Assembly (NCBI GenBank): GCA_917880885.1
Contig: OU862910.1
Location: 19,232,710-19,296,709, forward strand
Direction: 5' to 3'
Origin: Limnephilus marmoratus
Taxonomy: Eukaryota; Arthropoda; Insecta; Trichoptera; Limnephilidae
Length of the DNA stretch: 64,000 nt
How positions within the stretch are numbered: the first letter of the stretch is position 1; every line of letters starts with the position of its first letter. Shown one piece after another: positions 42,130-56,300 of this stretch. The notes under the pieces are model-generated. The model was given only the letters and a program-made list of their open reading frames with translations. It made no database searches and was not told the origin of the DNA. The translations under genes were made by a program, and so were the position numbers.

Positions 42130-42940
42130 TAATGAACCTTTTGCTTGAACATTTTTGTTAGGTTTTTTGTTGGTTTCAAGAGAATCGTATTTTTTTTTGT
42201 AATTTCTATTAATATTTTCAATGATAGAAATCTACTTATTTTTTTATAAATTAAGTTTATTCGGGAAATACACAAACAATCCATAAAATAATTTTTAATT
42301 TAATGGTGAATATAAAATATACCATAAGTTTCATTTACAATAAATTATATTTATGTAAGTACAATCTTACAATCAAGCACACATTAGCTCCTCTTTTCTG
42401 ATAAGGTTTATATGATTAAATTATGACCTTAAATATAATTTTTTTTGTAAAATATATATGTAGAAATGTAACTCATATTCTTTATATTGCAATAAAAAAT
42501 ACAAGTGTGCAGTTCACACGCGGTAGAAGTGAAACCTTCAGAAAACTAAAGTAGACGGGAGTAAGAAGGGCTACGAAGCACCGCACAAACAGGAGGCCGA
42601 TTATTCTTCTCATTCTCTCGCAGGCTAAATCCTACACATGTATGTGTTGGTCTCTTTTTAGTGTCGCTTTTTCGTTTCATCGAGTTTCAAATCACAACGG
42701 TGCTAAAGAAGATTTCATTTCAAAAGTGTAAGTATATTATTTTTTGGTGGAAAACTAAGGTGGTACTAAAAAGGGGGTTCAATAAAAACCGAAAAATAAT
42801 ATAATTGCACATACCTAACAGTTTGGACTGAATAAAAAAAACACTCACAAATTGTCCTTTTTCGTGGATGGAACCCATATTGCTGCCTTTTAAGGATTAA
42901 AACTAACTTTTAATTTGGCAATCCAATCATCAACATTCAC
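42130..42940. other. No gene recognised
   Basis: AT-rich, with a GC-richer patch at 42530-42690 (gcgtagaagtgaaacc-like, ctacgaagcaccgcacaaac) that yields no recognisable protein. Confidence 0.35.
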
Positions 42941-42954
42941 ACTATCGTTTATAG

Positions 42955-43630
42955 CAGAGGTTCCCAAACTTTTTTTTCTCATAGACAATTTTAAAAATTT
43001 TACTGGTTTCGGTGGACCCCCTGCTGCTATATTTCTACCATATTCCCAAAACTCGTCAAAAAATGTCTCAACACGCGTCGTACTGAATATCTAATATATA
43101 ATAATATAATAAGTTTTTAGAAGTAACAGTCGCGGACCTTCTTAAAATACACTACTCAGAAAAATTAAGGGAGGTTTTAAAAAAAGGAAATTAATGCTAA
43201 ATAAACATGCTATCTGATCCATATGCCGGCCTAACTGAAACAAAAATTTTCAAGCCCGTGGTCAAAAAAAAAAAAATTGAAATTTTTTTTTCTCCCTATC
43301 TGTTACGATTGCATGAAAACCGTAGAAAATTAGGCAAAAATCTGACAATTAGAATCTTAAAGCTTCATAATGCTTTTTTAAAAGTATAAATATAATAAAT
43401 TTTCACCGAAATACAGCCTGTCAAAAATCACCGAAAAATTTGGATTTTTTTAAAGTTTTGTGTTATCTGCCTACAATGATAGGTAAAGCCAAGCCAACAT
43501 TTTTGTTAAATAGATAAATTTTCGTGGACCCCCACTTACAACTTGTGGACCCCCATTTTTTATCATGCCACCCCCGTCGAGTCTCCCGTGGACCCCTGGG
43601 GGTCCACCTGGACCACTTTGGGAATCACTG
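42955..43630. mobile_element. hAT nonautonomous element with perfect 8-bp TSD
   Basis: GTTTATAG occurs exactly at 42947-42954 and 43631-43638, flanking a 676-base element with ends CAGAGGTTCCCAAACTTTTT and (minus strand) CAGTGATTCCCAAAGTG. Both ends carry tggaccccc-rich sequence, the style of hAT elements. No transposase is encoded; the short plus-strand frame at 43207-43389 has no recognisable domain. Confidence 0.92.
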
Positions 43631-43639
43631 GTTTATAGT

Positions 43640-44018
43640 GAATCATGCGAGGTGAAAAACTAAACTAATTCATGGCGGGTATATTTTTTTCGGATGTAAT
43701 TAATTGAAAATCAGAAGGTACCGTTTGTGATTTATACACGGTCAGTAGCGAGAGACCATTCACGAAAATAGCCTAAAATAGTAATGACGACTTAACGATA
43801 AAATTGCTCAATTTCACGCTTGGTGCGGTTTCGTTATTGCCCGGGCGTTGTAATCATCGACTAACAAAAAAAAACTAAGCATTTCCATTTTTATTAGACT
43901 TCGGCCTGAAAATAATAAATTGTGTCCAATAAATTCTAATTTTTCTGTGAATTAACTCGTCTTCAGCAACTTAGTTGATTTCGAAGTCAACAACTGAACT
44001 TGTGTATGGAATACTTAA
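43640..44018. other. No feature recognised
   Basis: AT-rich spacer between the hAT element and the Helitron at 44019. Confidence 0.4.
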
Positions 44019-45008
44019 TCTTATATATAAAAATTTCGTGTCACGGTGTTTGTCGTCGCACTCCGCCGAAACAGCTTGACCGATTTGTATGAAATTTTTT
44101 ATATATATTTTGTAGGTATGAGAATAGGTTTTAAAGTATATTTCATACCGCTAGGTGATTAGGGTGTCCCTATCCAGAAAAAAAATCAATTTTTGGACAA
44201 AATTTTATTTTGTATTTTTTTTTTAATTTGAATGCTTATAACCTCAAATTTTAACCCTTCTACCCCCTCCCTCCCAGTTTTTAATCGCAATTTTCGTATT
44301 TTTGTATGAACAAATTTAACCGTTTTTCGTATTTAACACAACGAAATGATTTATGTTTTTGAATGACATATGGCGCTACGTCTGCCTCATCAAACTTTCA
44401 TCCATACATGCGCAAGACATTCACGAACAGCGTCGCGTCATTTTGATATTTCATTCGGCATTATGTTCTCGCGTGGGCAAACCATCAAGCTTATTTGTGT
44501 TGGCTAAAGACTGACTGACAAAAAATATCGTAGACTCAATTGCTCTTCGAAATTAATATTTATTTTCTTTATTTCATTTTCCTACTTTAGTTGGTGTTTT
44601 TTTTGTTTTTATCGACGGTCATCGTCTACAGCGCTTAATTCCTCTTTATTCATTTTTTCTTCAGGTTCTCCATAAAACAGTTATACACCAAATTATTACG
44701 GAGAAGATTACAAAATATAAGAGAAACAAATGCCAAGGGGGCAGTTTCTCTATGTTGAGACATATGTCAAAAGATAGTTACTGAACTCTCTATAGGTAAC
44801 ATTGAAGATGTCAATGCTCAATGCAGAATCGTTAAGCAGATGAATTGCTCTATTTAATGGGGCATTCTGAAAAGAAAAAGCATATATTTATGTCATAGAT
44901 CCCATTCCCACACACTTAACAGAGAACATTCGTTATTTTTTATTTAACAACCAAAATATTCACTAGAAATAATTTATATGGCAGAACAACGTTTATCGGG
45001 TCAGCTAG
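44019..45008 (+). mobile_element. Helitron, complete ends (~990 bp)
   Basis: Begins TCTTATATATAAAAATTTCG after a host A (44018) and ends aacgtttatcgggtcag-CTAG at 45005-45008 before a host T. The 5' region (tgtcacggtgtttgtcgtcg, gccgaaacagcttgaccgat) is characteristic of moth Helitron families. No Rep/helicase is present. It is the longest Helitron here with both ends visible; the interior at 44470-44900 is unique within the window and could be captured host DNA. Confidence 0.85.
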
Positions 45009-45009
45009 T

Positions 45010-45640
45010 ATTATATATTTAATAGTGGTGCGCTTTTTAAATGTTGGCCGACGATTGTTGGTGATACTATCAGACACTTTTTTTGTATTACGTAATCTTA
45101 ATAATATGGTTCCAATTTCCAAACAAGTCAACACCTCTTTGAAAAGCTATTTTTTATCATTACTCTTTATGACCTTTCTGAGGTGGTTCTGAATTGGTTT
45201 CATTCTGAGTTGGCCGGTCACCAAATAATATACAAATACATTTTCGAAACAAAACAACGAAATTCACGTAATAAAATATCAAAATATTATCTCGCTAACA
45301 ATATTATTCGCCCAAGGCACGGTTGTGGCTTTATTTTGTTTATTAATTTCAATGTGTGTCTAATTATGTTTTACAATTAAAACACATAATTTAGTTATAA
45401 AAATTTTCGCAATATTTTCGGCTTTCTGTGATGGTAGTAGGAGATTTTCAAACATTGTTGGGTTATTCGTAACCCGGGAATGTTTGTCTTTCTTTAAAAA
45501 AAAAAAATGTAGAAAACTTATTTCGAAGTACTAGTGTCAGCTTCTAGTGCAGAATTGTATTATATTTCCCAAAAGTTGTGACATAATAATTGTTTATATG
45601 CCTAAAAGAACAGAAAATTTCAATTGTGAAAAATCCTGCA
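45010..45640. other. Mostly unidentified; TIR-like patch at 45180-45225
   Basis: ttggtttcattctgagttgg followed by ccggtcacc matches, in reverse, ggtgaccggacaactcagaa at 61531-61550, an end of the MITE called there. Otherwise AT-rich. Confidence 0.4.
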
Positions 45641-45754
45641 CCAAGTGGAAAATTTGGCTTTACATAATTTCTTTTTGACATTACGAATCAAGCATAACAA
45701 GCATAACTTCTTGGATTCATCATCAGGACTTGTAAGCAGTTTGAAACCAAGAAG

Positions 45755-46035
45755 CTATGCTAGCGTTATTCAGTGGCGTACTGAGAAGCAAGCTGGAGTA
45801 CGCGAGCGATGTTTGGGCACCGTACCACCAGAAGTACATTGATACGTTAGAGCAAATCCAGAAGAAATTCCGACTTATTTAAAGTACCGAACGGCAGAAC
45901 AAACGTCTTGGCAAAGCATAGCATGACGAGGGGAATGGTGCTGTTAAATGAAATTGCAAACCATTTGGATGTAAGTGACTGTTCTTTATATGCCTTAAAA
46001 ACATTATTGAAGAGTCACTTTCCTAAATGCTGATA
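45755..46035 (+). pseudogene. LINE ORF2 C-terminal remnant (Jockey-like)
   Basis: A plus-strand frame gives RSKLEYASDVWAPYHQKYID and TLEQIQKKFRLI before a stop (45770-45883), the WxPY----ID-LE-IQK-F signature that follows the RT domain of Jockey/CR1-type LINEs. A frameshifted continuation (LGKA, MTRGMVLLNEIANHLDVSDC) matches the segment that usually follows. An A-rich sequence near 46080-46110 may be the tail. Confidence 0.75.
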
Positions 46036-46679
46036 TGGTTACTAAATTGTACTGTAATTGGAATTATTCTGTTGTACAATAATAAAAAATAAAATAAGTA
46101 AAATAAAATAACCAAATATATACATTATAATAATCCGTTACTATGGACGGCACGCCACCAATATAGATAAATCCATGCAATTTGAGACGACAGTCTTGTT
46201 GACTCGCCGGCAAACCGGTTAGCAATATGGAATATAGTTGAAAAACAGCATATTAAAGATATAATGGTTAAGGCTAAGAACGGTCTGATTATACGTCATG
46301 ATGTCACAGTCACAAGCCGCAGAATCGATATTTTCGGAATCATCATGTTTCTTGAGGTCAAATAAAAACTCATGAAAAACAACATTAGATTAGCAATTCA
46401 GCTAAGGATTCACATTAAAAAGCGATATGAAAATAGTTGTTAGAGGCATACGTCTATAGCGTCTCTCGTTTCCAGGGTAACATTGCTCTGTGAAGATTTT
46501 TTCTATGGATCATTACCATTTTAAAGCCATTTGGTATGTGGTTTTATTGAACATGTTCTGATTTAAACAAAACAACTGATTTTGTTGGCTAAAGAAAATC
46601 GAGTTTAAAAATCACAGAAAATATACATTTCTGACTACTTACCCTAATTTTAATAGAGGATTTAAGACAATGGATGGCT

Positions 46680-46915
46680 TACATTAAACGATTTTTCAAG
46701 AACTCTATTGGAAGGTAATTCCGCAATTACCCCATTCACCTTATCTTAGTCAAAGAGATCGTACTGGCTCACTCCAATGAATCTCGTTTAATAATGGCAC
46801 TGATCTTCAAAATAGGCTTGATGACTTTTTTACCTCTAAACCACCGGATTGTTCAGGCGTGGAATCAAAAAAACTATCAGAAGTTGTGGCAATCGTGAAC
46901 AACACAAAAAGTATT
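46680..46915 (+). pseudogene. mariner-family transposase C-terminal relic
   Basis: LYWKVIPQLPHSPYLSQRD (46702-46758) resembles the mariner block around the catalytic region (W-VLPHPPYSPDLAPSD, whose two last acidic positions are changed). NGTDLQNRLDDFFTSKPPD then SGVESKKLSEVVAIVNN (46796-46910) matches the conserved C-terminus (LDDFFASK, GI--LPERW--VV). A stop and frameshift lie between. No inverted repeats were found. Confidence 0.75.
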
Positions 46916-46919
46916 CTTT

Positions 46920-49900
46920 ACGAATTCTCAATAATTTACCCTGCTTATGTGACAACTAAACACATAATTTTAATTTTTCTATGGTCTATTTTAATACACG
47001 CACTATTCGCAAGTCATTATGTATTTGCTATCGTCAACTAAATGTTTGTTTTGTTACGGACGATTATATGTTGTAACAACGGTTGGGAAACCCCAATCCA
47101 GATACACAGGATACAAGTACAATGTACAATAAAAGAACATAGGAAGTGCAAAGGCGGTGGAGCCTGAAATTACTGTCCGGATGGAGCTACTGAACAAATA
47201 AAAACTGCTTTAAACAAGAATCAATTTATTGATTGATACATTGACAACACAACAGTGGCACGCAGTATTTTTGTGATTCGCTTAAAACTTCATAGTAGGA
47301 ATATTTAAAATTTTCTAATGCCATCTTTCAAATAGCCATAGAATTGAACAAATGATGCAATCAACTAAAATAATTGGAACATTACTCTGATAAATTGTGA
47401 AGTAATTACTTTTACATAAATGCGAAGTACCATCAATGACTGATGTTCTAAAACGATCACCGACAAATAATAAACTAAAACTAAATCAAAGTCATTCTCC
47501 AATTCAAAAAAAAAAAATAGTGAAACATCGTTGAACTGTCTGCTTCATTTTCATCATTTTTTTAAATGTCGATGGCGGTAGAAATAAAGTATTTTTCAGT
47601 AAAGGTTCACTGTCCACAGTGTTTTGTTTTTTTATTGTGAAATGAGTTTTTGATTAAACTTCATGACAACAACAAACGATATTAAAAGCTTTTCCAAAGA
47701 TTTCTGATTTGCTAAAAGATAATAACATGAAAGAGTTTTAAGAGGTTATTTATTGTAAAAATATGATTAAAAAATACTATAACCACAACAGGGAAGTCAC
47801 CAATTTATTATGTAAATCTATTATTATACTATTGCTATGACTGCCTAACTACTATATTATAAGGTTTTGACGATCAAAATCATGGATTTAATAGTTTACG
47901 GTAAAGTTAATATAAAAATAAAACGATTTACGGAGAATTTAAATATAAACAAGTCTATTTATTCATATTTGTTCCAATAAATGAGAGTTGCCTTACGTCG
48001 AGACAGAATCAAAAATCAATCGGGTTTCTCCCAAAAATATTAGCATTTTAAAGTAAATATTTTTAATGCGGGTGTTATGATCAGCTCATATCAGTTAATG
48101 TAGTATTTTTGATAGAATACCAGTAATAAAACTCCAAGAGATATATGGGGTTATTCCAGGTTACAAATCTACATGATAGTCAAACTCCGATGAGTTGAAG
48201 ATGTACGTTTTATTTGTATCGAAAGCTCAGCCCCTAAACATTCATGAATTTGAGTATCTTAAATTGTAATCTAAATTAGATTGCACGTTCTTCAAAAAGC
48301 ATAATGGCATTCTCGAACTACCGTACGATTAGAGTCATTAGTAGTGACACGACGCGCCTTAAATTTCTTCACGAAAATAATCACGAATTTCTCGCACGTA
48401 GATCTGAATTCAAGTAAATACTCGATACTCGACTTCTGCGGTCAAGTTAATGGACCTAATGGTATTCAGTCATCACGCCGTGTTGGGAATACGGTCATCG
48501 TTACCACTATTCGTGTTCCGTTACATATTAATCACTGCATAACATTAATAAAGGATATATTACGGGAAAGAGGGTTACGTGCAATTACCATACGCAGTTT
48601 GTTCTCACGTAATACTTCTTTGAATCAACACTTACGGTAAACACAGGATCAAACTAAATTAACACATCTTGGATCTCCTAGTTTAGAGGCTTTACGAAAT
48701 AATACCTAACGAGGTAACGACTAGCGAGTGACAAAAGAATATCGTTTTAGAGTGTAAGAGTCGTACGTACCTAAGCTCTGTTAAAAGATTACTTGATGAA
48801 AAACGATGGTACTTGTAATAAAGAGTAACAAAATAATGGAATATCAGAGGTTAGGTAGGCAGGTAATCAAGTGCGAATGACAAAAACTGGCGACCAAAAA
48901 ATGCTGTGTTGGAGCTTCGTAAAATTAAAAGTTTTTTCAGCTCTCGATAGAAGATTGGTATAACTTTACAAAAAATGTCACTCTCAAGGCATGGTTTATT
49001 GTATAAATATATCTACCTCAGCAGTCGGCAAAAATAATCCAAATAAATCTAGCTTGAATAGTAACGCCGGCAAGTAATTTGCTTTAGCTTGTGAATTGAT
49101 TAAAACTTTTTTTTACTAATTATCTGCTACTGACAACCTTTTGGTTGGTGTTTGCTATGGATTTTCATAAAATGTAACATGAGGCCGTTGTCGTATGGTG
49201 TTATACTTTTGAAATCAACATAATAAATCATCTTTTTACGATGCATTGACATCAAACAGTTCAAAGGTACTCAAAACATGACCTTAATGACGTACCCTAG
49301 TAAATTGCACATCTCACGTTTCTCACTAAATATTACCTAAACATGACATCAACGATGATGGAGTACATTTACTTTGATCAAATCTTGATTAATAAATATG
49401 AAATCATCTGTATTTATGATTTTCTGTGAATATTTATTCGCAAATCGTTAATTCGTGCATTAAAGTAGTAAATATTAATAAATGCACAAGATTCATAGAA
49501 TTATGGTATTTATATCCTCATTTTTGTGATGGCTCAAAAACTTATTTGTAACCATAATTTTTAAATACATATATTTGAATTTTCTCATTTGTTTGATTGA
49601 ATGAAGTGAAATCTTGGAAGTTAAATTAAACTCTGCAGATAGCCCAGTTGTCGATAACAATGCCTTATTTTTGGTGGCAATCACGCACCTACACGCGGGC
49701 ATACTCTTATTTCTCTGAAATTCGTTGACATCACAGCAATTCATATATGCAATAAATGCCGATCTTGTTCAATCAGGATTTGGCTTGATTGGCAGAGTTG
49801 TCGACTCTAGTTAATGTATAAGGAGCTTTAATCCTCTCAGTTAAACAAATTTTTTTTTCAAAAGACATTTGAAAATATATTTATTACAGCAAAAAAATGG

Positions 49901-50070
49901 TTTTTATGGGTTGATTTTTTCACACATAAAATTGGTGTTTCAACATCCTCATCACATTTATCTCGAAAATTTTATTTAATTTTCTGCAAAAGGCTTTATT
50001 TATTTTAAATTTTAAGCAAATATTCAAACCTAATTTAGAAACGTTTAATATGTGGGATAACTACCCATAA
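46920..50070. other. No gene recognised
   Basis: AT-rich. A plus-strand frame at 48344-48640 (98 residues) has mixed composition and no recognisable domain. A SINE-like tRNA trace at 49785-49845 (ttggcttgattggcagagttgtcgac-like) is too weak to call. Confidence 0.35.
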
Positions 50071-50073
50071 TAT

Positions 50074-50079
50074 TTTATT
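50074..50079 (-). terminator. Gene 3 polyadenylation signal
   Basis: AATAAA on the minus strand, 58 bases beyond the gene 3 stop codon. It supports the TAA at 50140-50138 as the true end rather than splicing from the gtaagt that overlaps it. Confidence 0.65.
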
Positions 50080-50137
50080 TGATTTAAAAACATGTTTTAG
50101 ATTATGAGTGACCGTGCTCTTATGAATAAATGATAAC

Positions 50138-50334
50138 TTACTGTGTCTCCACATGCTGAGGGGGGGCAGAATTGTGGACATTCTGCGGAGGTCCATTGTA
50201 GCCACCCTGGTTATAGCTAGGGGGCCCGGAGTGCTGCGGGGGCGCGGCGTGGTGCACGGTTGGAGGGGGACCGTTGTATCCCGGCTGGTAGCTCGGAGGG
50301 CCCGAGTTGTGGGGGTTGTAGCCGAATCCAGCGT
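50138..50334 (-). CDS. Gene 3 exon 3 (repeat region and stop)
   Basis: Acceptor taaccttttccag precedes 50334. The 197 bases code NAGFGYNPHN and then the two Pro/Gly/Tyr/His repeats, ending HVETQ-stop. The exon is strongly GC-rich against AT-rich flanks. An alternative donor gtaagt overlaps the stop (50141-50136 region) and could in principle add exons, but the AATAAA just downstream argues against it. The plus-strand frame at 50153-50380 is antisense shadow. Confidence 0.8.
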
Positions 50335-53300
50335 CTGGAAAAGGTTAAGAGAAGATGAAACAATTGCAAAAATAGTTTAATTAATTAACTCTTCGTTCTC
50401 TAATTCGAAAAGGATCGCCAATTTATGTAAAGTTGTGAGAGGCTTTTTCAAAAAGGTTTTATTTGGAAAAATATTTTAATTAATTGGTCTTTAAAAACGA
50501 AAAAATAAAAGAAAGTTACATATTTTAATAACGGTTTATTTTTCGTAGATAAAGATTCTATATATCCATAATACACCAGTTTCTGTAACTCTGTAACTTA
50601 TCAGGGGTGCCCGGGTGTATGGGTTGAGGTTTGTCTAAGTCTTGGCGGGGGATGCATTTGCCCACCTACTGAGTGGCGGGTCGGATCGGGAGAGTCTGTT
50701 TGAGGGAGACCTTTTGAACTCTCCAGCTGGACTCATCGACACCCACCCCCAGATTTCTACCCACCCCTCTTACCTTTTTCCTTCTCAGAACTTCTTCTCC
50801 TACCTTTCCCTAAAAAGTCCCTCCACATTGCATCTCAAAGATAATATAGGCCCTGAAGATTTTTTCCTCGGGGCCTCCTGTATAGAGCTAATGTAAAAAT
50901 TATACATTTACGACAATTTTAAATAAATTGTCACAATTTTTATTATTTTAGCTTGAATTTATAATTTTTTTGGTATATCTAGTATGTAAATGGTGCCATT
51001 AAAATGGAACGAGCTTGAGTGATGGACTCTGTCTCTTTTTTTCCGTTCAGGTATTCCGCATAAATATTTTCTTATTAGATTTATAAAACGTCAACAAGTT
51101 AGTTTAGATTTATGTTCACAAATTATTAAGTTTACTAATCACTGAGTAAATAATTTAAAGTAAATACATCGTTTATTAAACACAAAAAAAACTGTAAGTG
51201 CAAACACTATTGAATAGATTGGAAGATCTTTGCAAATATTATTTTTGTTAGGATAAAAATAACAGTACTGTAATGAGAAATATTTAAGAGTTACGTGCTT
51301 CGTATTTGCTCACAGTTCTATAGGAATGAAGATAAATAGAGTTACGTTGTGAGACAGAAGGAAGCGACAAATGTTAATTGAGAGGAGGGTAGAAAGTACT
51401 TGGCTATTCAGATATAGACACTGAATGGGCATATTCTTTTTTGGAACGAAGTCCAAGTATTAAAAATATATTTGTATTGGACTATTTCTGTATTTCATCT
51501 CTATGAAATTTCATGATGTGCAATTTTGACAAGACTAACTAAAACATCGCCTGCATATATAATTTTATGTCCTGCCTTTGGAACCAGCTGCCAATAAAAA
51601 GCCAATCAATCTCGTTAAATATTATTGCTCAATAAAATCACTCAGATTGATCGATTTGGGAGGCGGGAATGGGTACCGCCGCCCCGGGAACCTTTATTGG
51701 ATAACCAACACCTCTGCCATAGGTCACCCCAAGTGGTTCGCTACGGGTTCATGGGGTGAGGTTTGTCTAGGTTTTGGAGGCGGATGACCAGGACACACTG
51801 AACCCCAGATTCCTACCCACCCCTAAAACCCTCTTCCTTCCCAGAACTCTCCCCTCCTTCCTTTCCTTAAAAAAAACCCTCCACACAGCATCCCCAAAGA
51901 TGACATAGGCCCTGAGGGAAATTATTTTCCTCAGGGCCTCCTGTTTGTAGCTCACGTAAAAAAAAAAAAAAAAAAACTCAGGATATTGGCAAATTTCTGA
52001 TCACAGTCGGAGGCACACTTTCAAGAAAATGCCCCAATCTCTGAGAAAAGAGAAGTTAAAAGAGGTGCAATAAATAAAAAAAACATTCCTAGAAACACAG
52101 TTTTATTCCATATATCAATTCATGACACATTATAAGGGGCTCCTGATAAGGCAGCGAATAAACGCATAGGATCTTCCCCTGTCTCTAAAAAAGTGCCGTG
52201 GTATACATAAATATCGATCAAAGTGAATGAAATGTTAACAGGGAAGAGCTATTCCTAGAAACACTTTTTTATTCCAAATATCAGTTCATGACACCTTATA
52301 GTGGGCTCCTGTTAAGATAGCGAATAAATATATTGGATCTTCCCCTGAAGATCTTCTTCTATCTCTAAAAAAGCGGAGTGAGATAGGCGCCTTTTAGTGG
52401 TGTACATAATATTGATTAAAGTGAATTAAATATAAATAGGGAAGTGCTTGTGATTCCGAATAGGATCTCACTCCGTTAACTGCTTTCCTAGTTTTGTTTT
52501 CTTGACAATTACACAAATGATATTATTTAGTTCAACTCACTGCTGTTGGCGTTGCTCGAGCTAGAGCTGAAGGTCTGACCGTATCCTCCACCAGAGCTGG
52601 ATGAGCTGGATGCAGACGATGACACCGAGGAGGCGGAGCGGCGGGCCCTGAATATGGACTTATCTCCCAACAGCATCACCGGGGCGGACATGGCCCCAGA
52701 CTGATCGATCACATAGAACGACTTAGGGATGTAGAAAGCAGTTTCTGTAGAACAACAATTATGATTATCACATCTTTTATTCACAGATTTTAACAGATTC
52801 TACTTCTTCTAATATAGTATATAGTCAACTAATATCAATATATCATAAGCCTAGTTATAATAATAATATATCTTTATTGAACAAAAAAAAAATTAAGATT
52901 TATAACTACAAAAACAAAAAGTACATCATAAGTACAGTAAAAGTACAGTTTAAAAGTTGTATAAGTACAAAAGTTAATAACAGAAAACAAAATACATATA
53001 TACAGTAGGTACTTAAAGAATAGAGATTTATAATTATAAATTTAGGTTTCTCGTAAGTAATTTTATGTCAATTTATTATACTGTGAACATACCTACACTT
53101 ATATTAGAATAAAATCACACAATAGAATGGTTGCATTAATAATAACAATAACATTTGTACAATAATACAGCATTGGTTCAATACTAATTTCGAATTTGGG
53201 TGAGTGCACCGGTATATGCTGATATGATTATTTTTTATCCAAATTTTTATGTTTTTTTTTAATTTTTTTGTGATCACATTTTTTTATACTAATTGGAAGA

Positions 53301-56300
53301 ATGTTGTAAAGTCTTGTTGCAAGGTATCTGAAGCTTCGTTGACCAAAAGTAGTATGAGTTATGGGAATTTGTAGTAAATCAACCAAAAAATTTCCCAGCT
53401 TAAACTTTAACTTTCAAAGCTGCTGCGCTTGTCGGCTATTCAAGTAATGTCAATATCACAAATCTAGTCAATAAAACCAACTAAGAATTTTTCTCAGCCT
53501 AACCTAACTATTGACGACAAAACTTCGACTGTAGAAAGAATAATTAACATTTGTAAAACTTTATCAAAGATTAATATTGTTTATAAATAAAAATGTTATT
53601 GGGTCTACAATGAACAAAACCCTTTGTGCCATTACATTTTTACTTTTTTTAAACGTTGTGAATGTACATACTCATTTTTAATGAACAGAAAATTTGTTCC
53701 TTGCATTTTCTAACTCAGTAGCTATATGTCCCAAAAACATATCTAATTGAGATCATTTGAGATTATGATTACATTATAACACTGCGACAACTCTGTGTAA
53801 TAAAAATATAGACGAGACACGATCTAAGAGTTTTCGTATCACCAAATCTTGTCTATTGTTTATTCCAACTTAAATTAAACCCTTGGAAACTTTTATTTAC
53901 AGATGTATAATTGTTATTTTGACCAACTTTTGTGTTCCAATAAAATTGTTTTTTTTCCTTCGGCACGAAAATAGTAGGCTAGTACATTTGTCCCCATTTT
54001 TTTTAATAAAACGTAATTGATGACTTTTATTGTACACCGCAGAATGTCAGGTAGATGCTCTCAATAAAGGGCATAAGTATAAGTACTAACTCACGAAAAA
54101 TACTCGTCAGTCAAATATAACGGTTACGAAGTTCGTGTAAATATCTTCTAAGCGAACGTTAAAATCTGTTGATAGAAAAAACCCTACGTAGGCTTCATGC
54201 GTATTTATTTTCACTGTACGTGACTTAACTCTGTGGTAACCGACCAATAGTTTACGGTTAACTGATAAACCAGAAACAAGCCGTTAGAATGCTCTGCGCA
54301 CTTTGTGGTTTCGTGGTATAATAATAATGATTGTTTGAGAAATGTTTAATGAAGTGATGTGAAATGTGAAGCAAGCGAAGTGGACTGAAGTAAAGATAAT
54401 GACATTGATAGAAAACTGGCGTGTATCCAAGTCTACTAAAGAAAATGCCGCAATTCTGAGGTCTCGTTTTGTGGTTTTTTCAACTTCTTATTCTACTTGC
54501 TTCGTACGTGTCGAGTGAAATAAGTTGAGGGAAGAGGGAACAAAAGTTTAAATCGAATGGTTTTCCATTTGCTCCACTTGCTAAGATTATTGATGCACTA
54601 ACCTTTATTGACAGAATCGCGCATAGATATTTTATAATAGAATTAATATTATGTAGTTTCATTTGCTGCAGTCATCCAACGTTATCAAAAGCAAGCTAAC
54701 AAAATATTGCTTGAATAACACATTTACTAAAATGGTAAAATTCTGTGAAATCGATTCGTCTTCTCGGTCCAGAATGCAAAGCTAATTGCTGTTTCAGAAA
54801 GCAATCTGTTAATTATCTAGAATTAAAACACACTCTGCAAAAAAGATAGCCATTTCATGATTGCCATTTTCTAAGACATAATAATTTTGATTTTCTTTGA
54901 CGTTCTTAGAAGCTGAAGCTCTAAGAAAATATACGAATTATTCGTATTTGTTCGCAAAAAAACTTGTTTCATACCGCGTTTAGAGGTTTTTTAAACGACT
55001 TCGAAAAGGAGGAGGTTCTCAATTCGACTGTATTTTATTTTTATTTTTTTTATGTTTGTTACCTCAGAACTTTCGACTGGGTGAACCGATATTGATGATT
55101 CTTTTTTTATTTGAAAGCTGGTGCTTCCCGTGTGGTCCCATTTTAATTTGGTCCAGTTCTAACAATGGCATCCATGAGAAAATCATATAAGTCTTAAATT
55201 TGCATCAAGTTTGTGCGCGACAAATGGACGAATAACTCAATATCACGCCAACCGATTTCGATGATCCTTTTTTTATTGGAAAGGATGTACTTCAAGGGTA
55301 GTTATATGAGTGTTTCGTTAGGTTCTAATTATGGAATCCATGACAAAGTAACGGAACTCTCCAATTCTTAAGAGCAAATTAACGATACTCGGCCGAATCT
55401 TAATCGAATTAGTTAGTGTACTTCAGATTCACTAAAAATCAAAAAATAAACAAAAATTTTAACAAAACCAAAAAACGACTTCAAAAAATGCACTAAAAAG
55501 TAAAAAAATAATTTCGTATTCTTCTACAACTTAATAATCAACTTACTTTTTCTACTCATCAATATGTAGGTACGATTATTATTTTTGGAGTCGGTGTCAG
55601 CCAAGGTACCCAGCCCGGCGTGTTCACTTGACAGCTCCCCTCCCTCCGCGGCCCGCTCTCGCCTCTCACCTCGTCGCGCGTGCGGCACAAGCACATCTCA
55701 CCTATAACTATGTATGTAGTTACAAACCTACCTTGGCTGACACCGGCTCCAAAAATAACAATCGTACCTACATATATTGATGAGTAGAAAAAGTAAGTTG
55801 ATTATGAAGTTGTAGAAGAATACGAAATTATTTTTTTACTTTTTAGTGCATTTTTTGAAGTCGTGTTTTGGTTTTGTTAAAATTTTTGTTTATTTATCAG
55901 TCATCTTCCCTCTCTTGTCAAAGAAAATATTTTTAATAAAATAAGCCAAATTTAAAAATCATCATCAAAATACCCAAATTGATAGCACCAGTATTTAAAA
56001 AAAATTAAAGTGACCTAAGCATTCCAATTGCTGCAGAATAACAAACGACAACATTATATTTCGTAATGTATTACGAATTCGTTTGTTGAGTGAACGAAAA
56101 TTTTCGTCATCTCAAAAGCTATAAAGGATTTTTTTATCTTCCCTTCAAAGTAACTAAATTGAAAACAAAAATAATAATATTGTTGTCCAATCAATGTGAA
56201 GCTGATAGTTATAAAGTAACTTCTCAACTAACGATAAAATTTGCATAAAATAAATATTTGTATGTGACATATTATTTAAATATCTCGAAGTTTTTGCTTG

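Noticed and set aside
48344..48640. 98-residue plus-strand ORF
   Set aside because: It starts with no promoter or domain evidence, and its composition follows the local AT/GC mix.
50136..50145. Donor site gtaagt extending gene 3 beyond exon 3
   Set aside because: It overlaps the in-frame TAA, and AATAAA lies 58 bases beyond. No further exon was found, though cDNA would decide.
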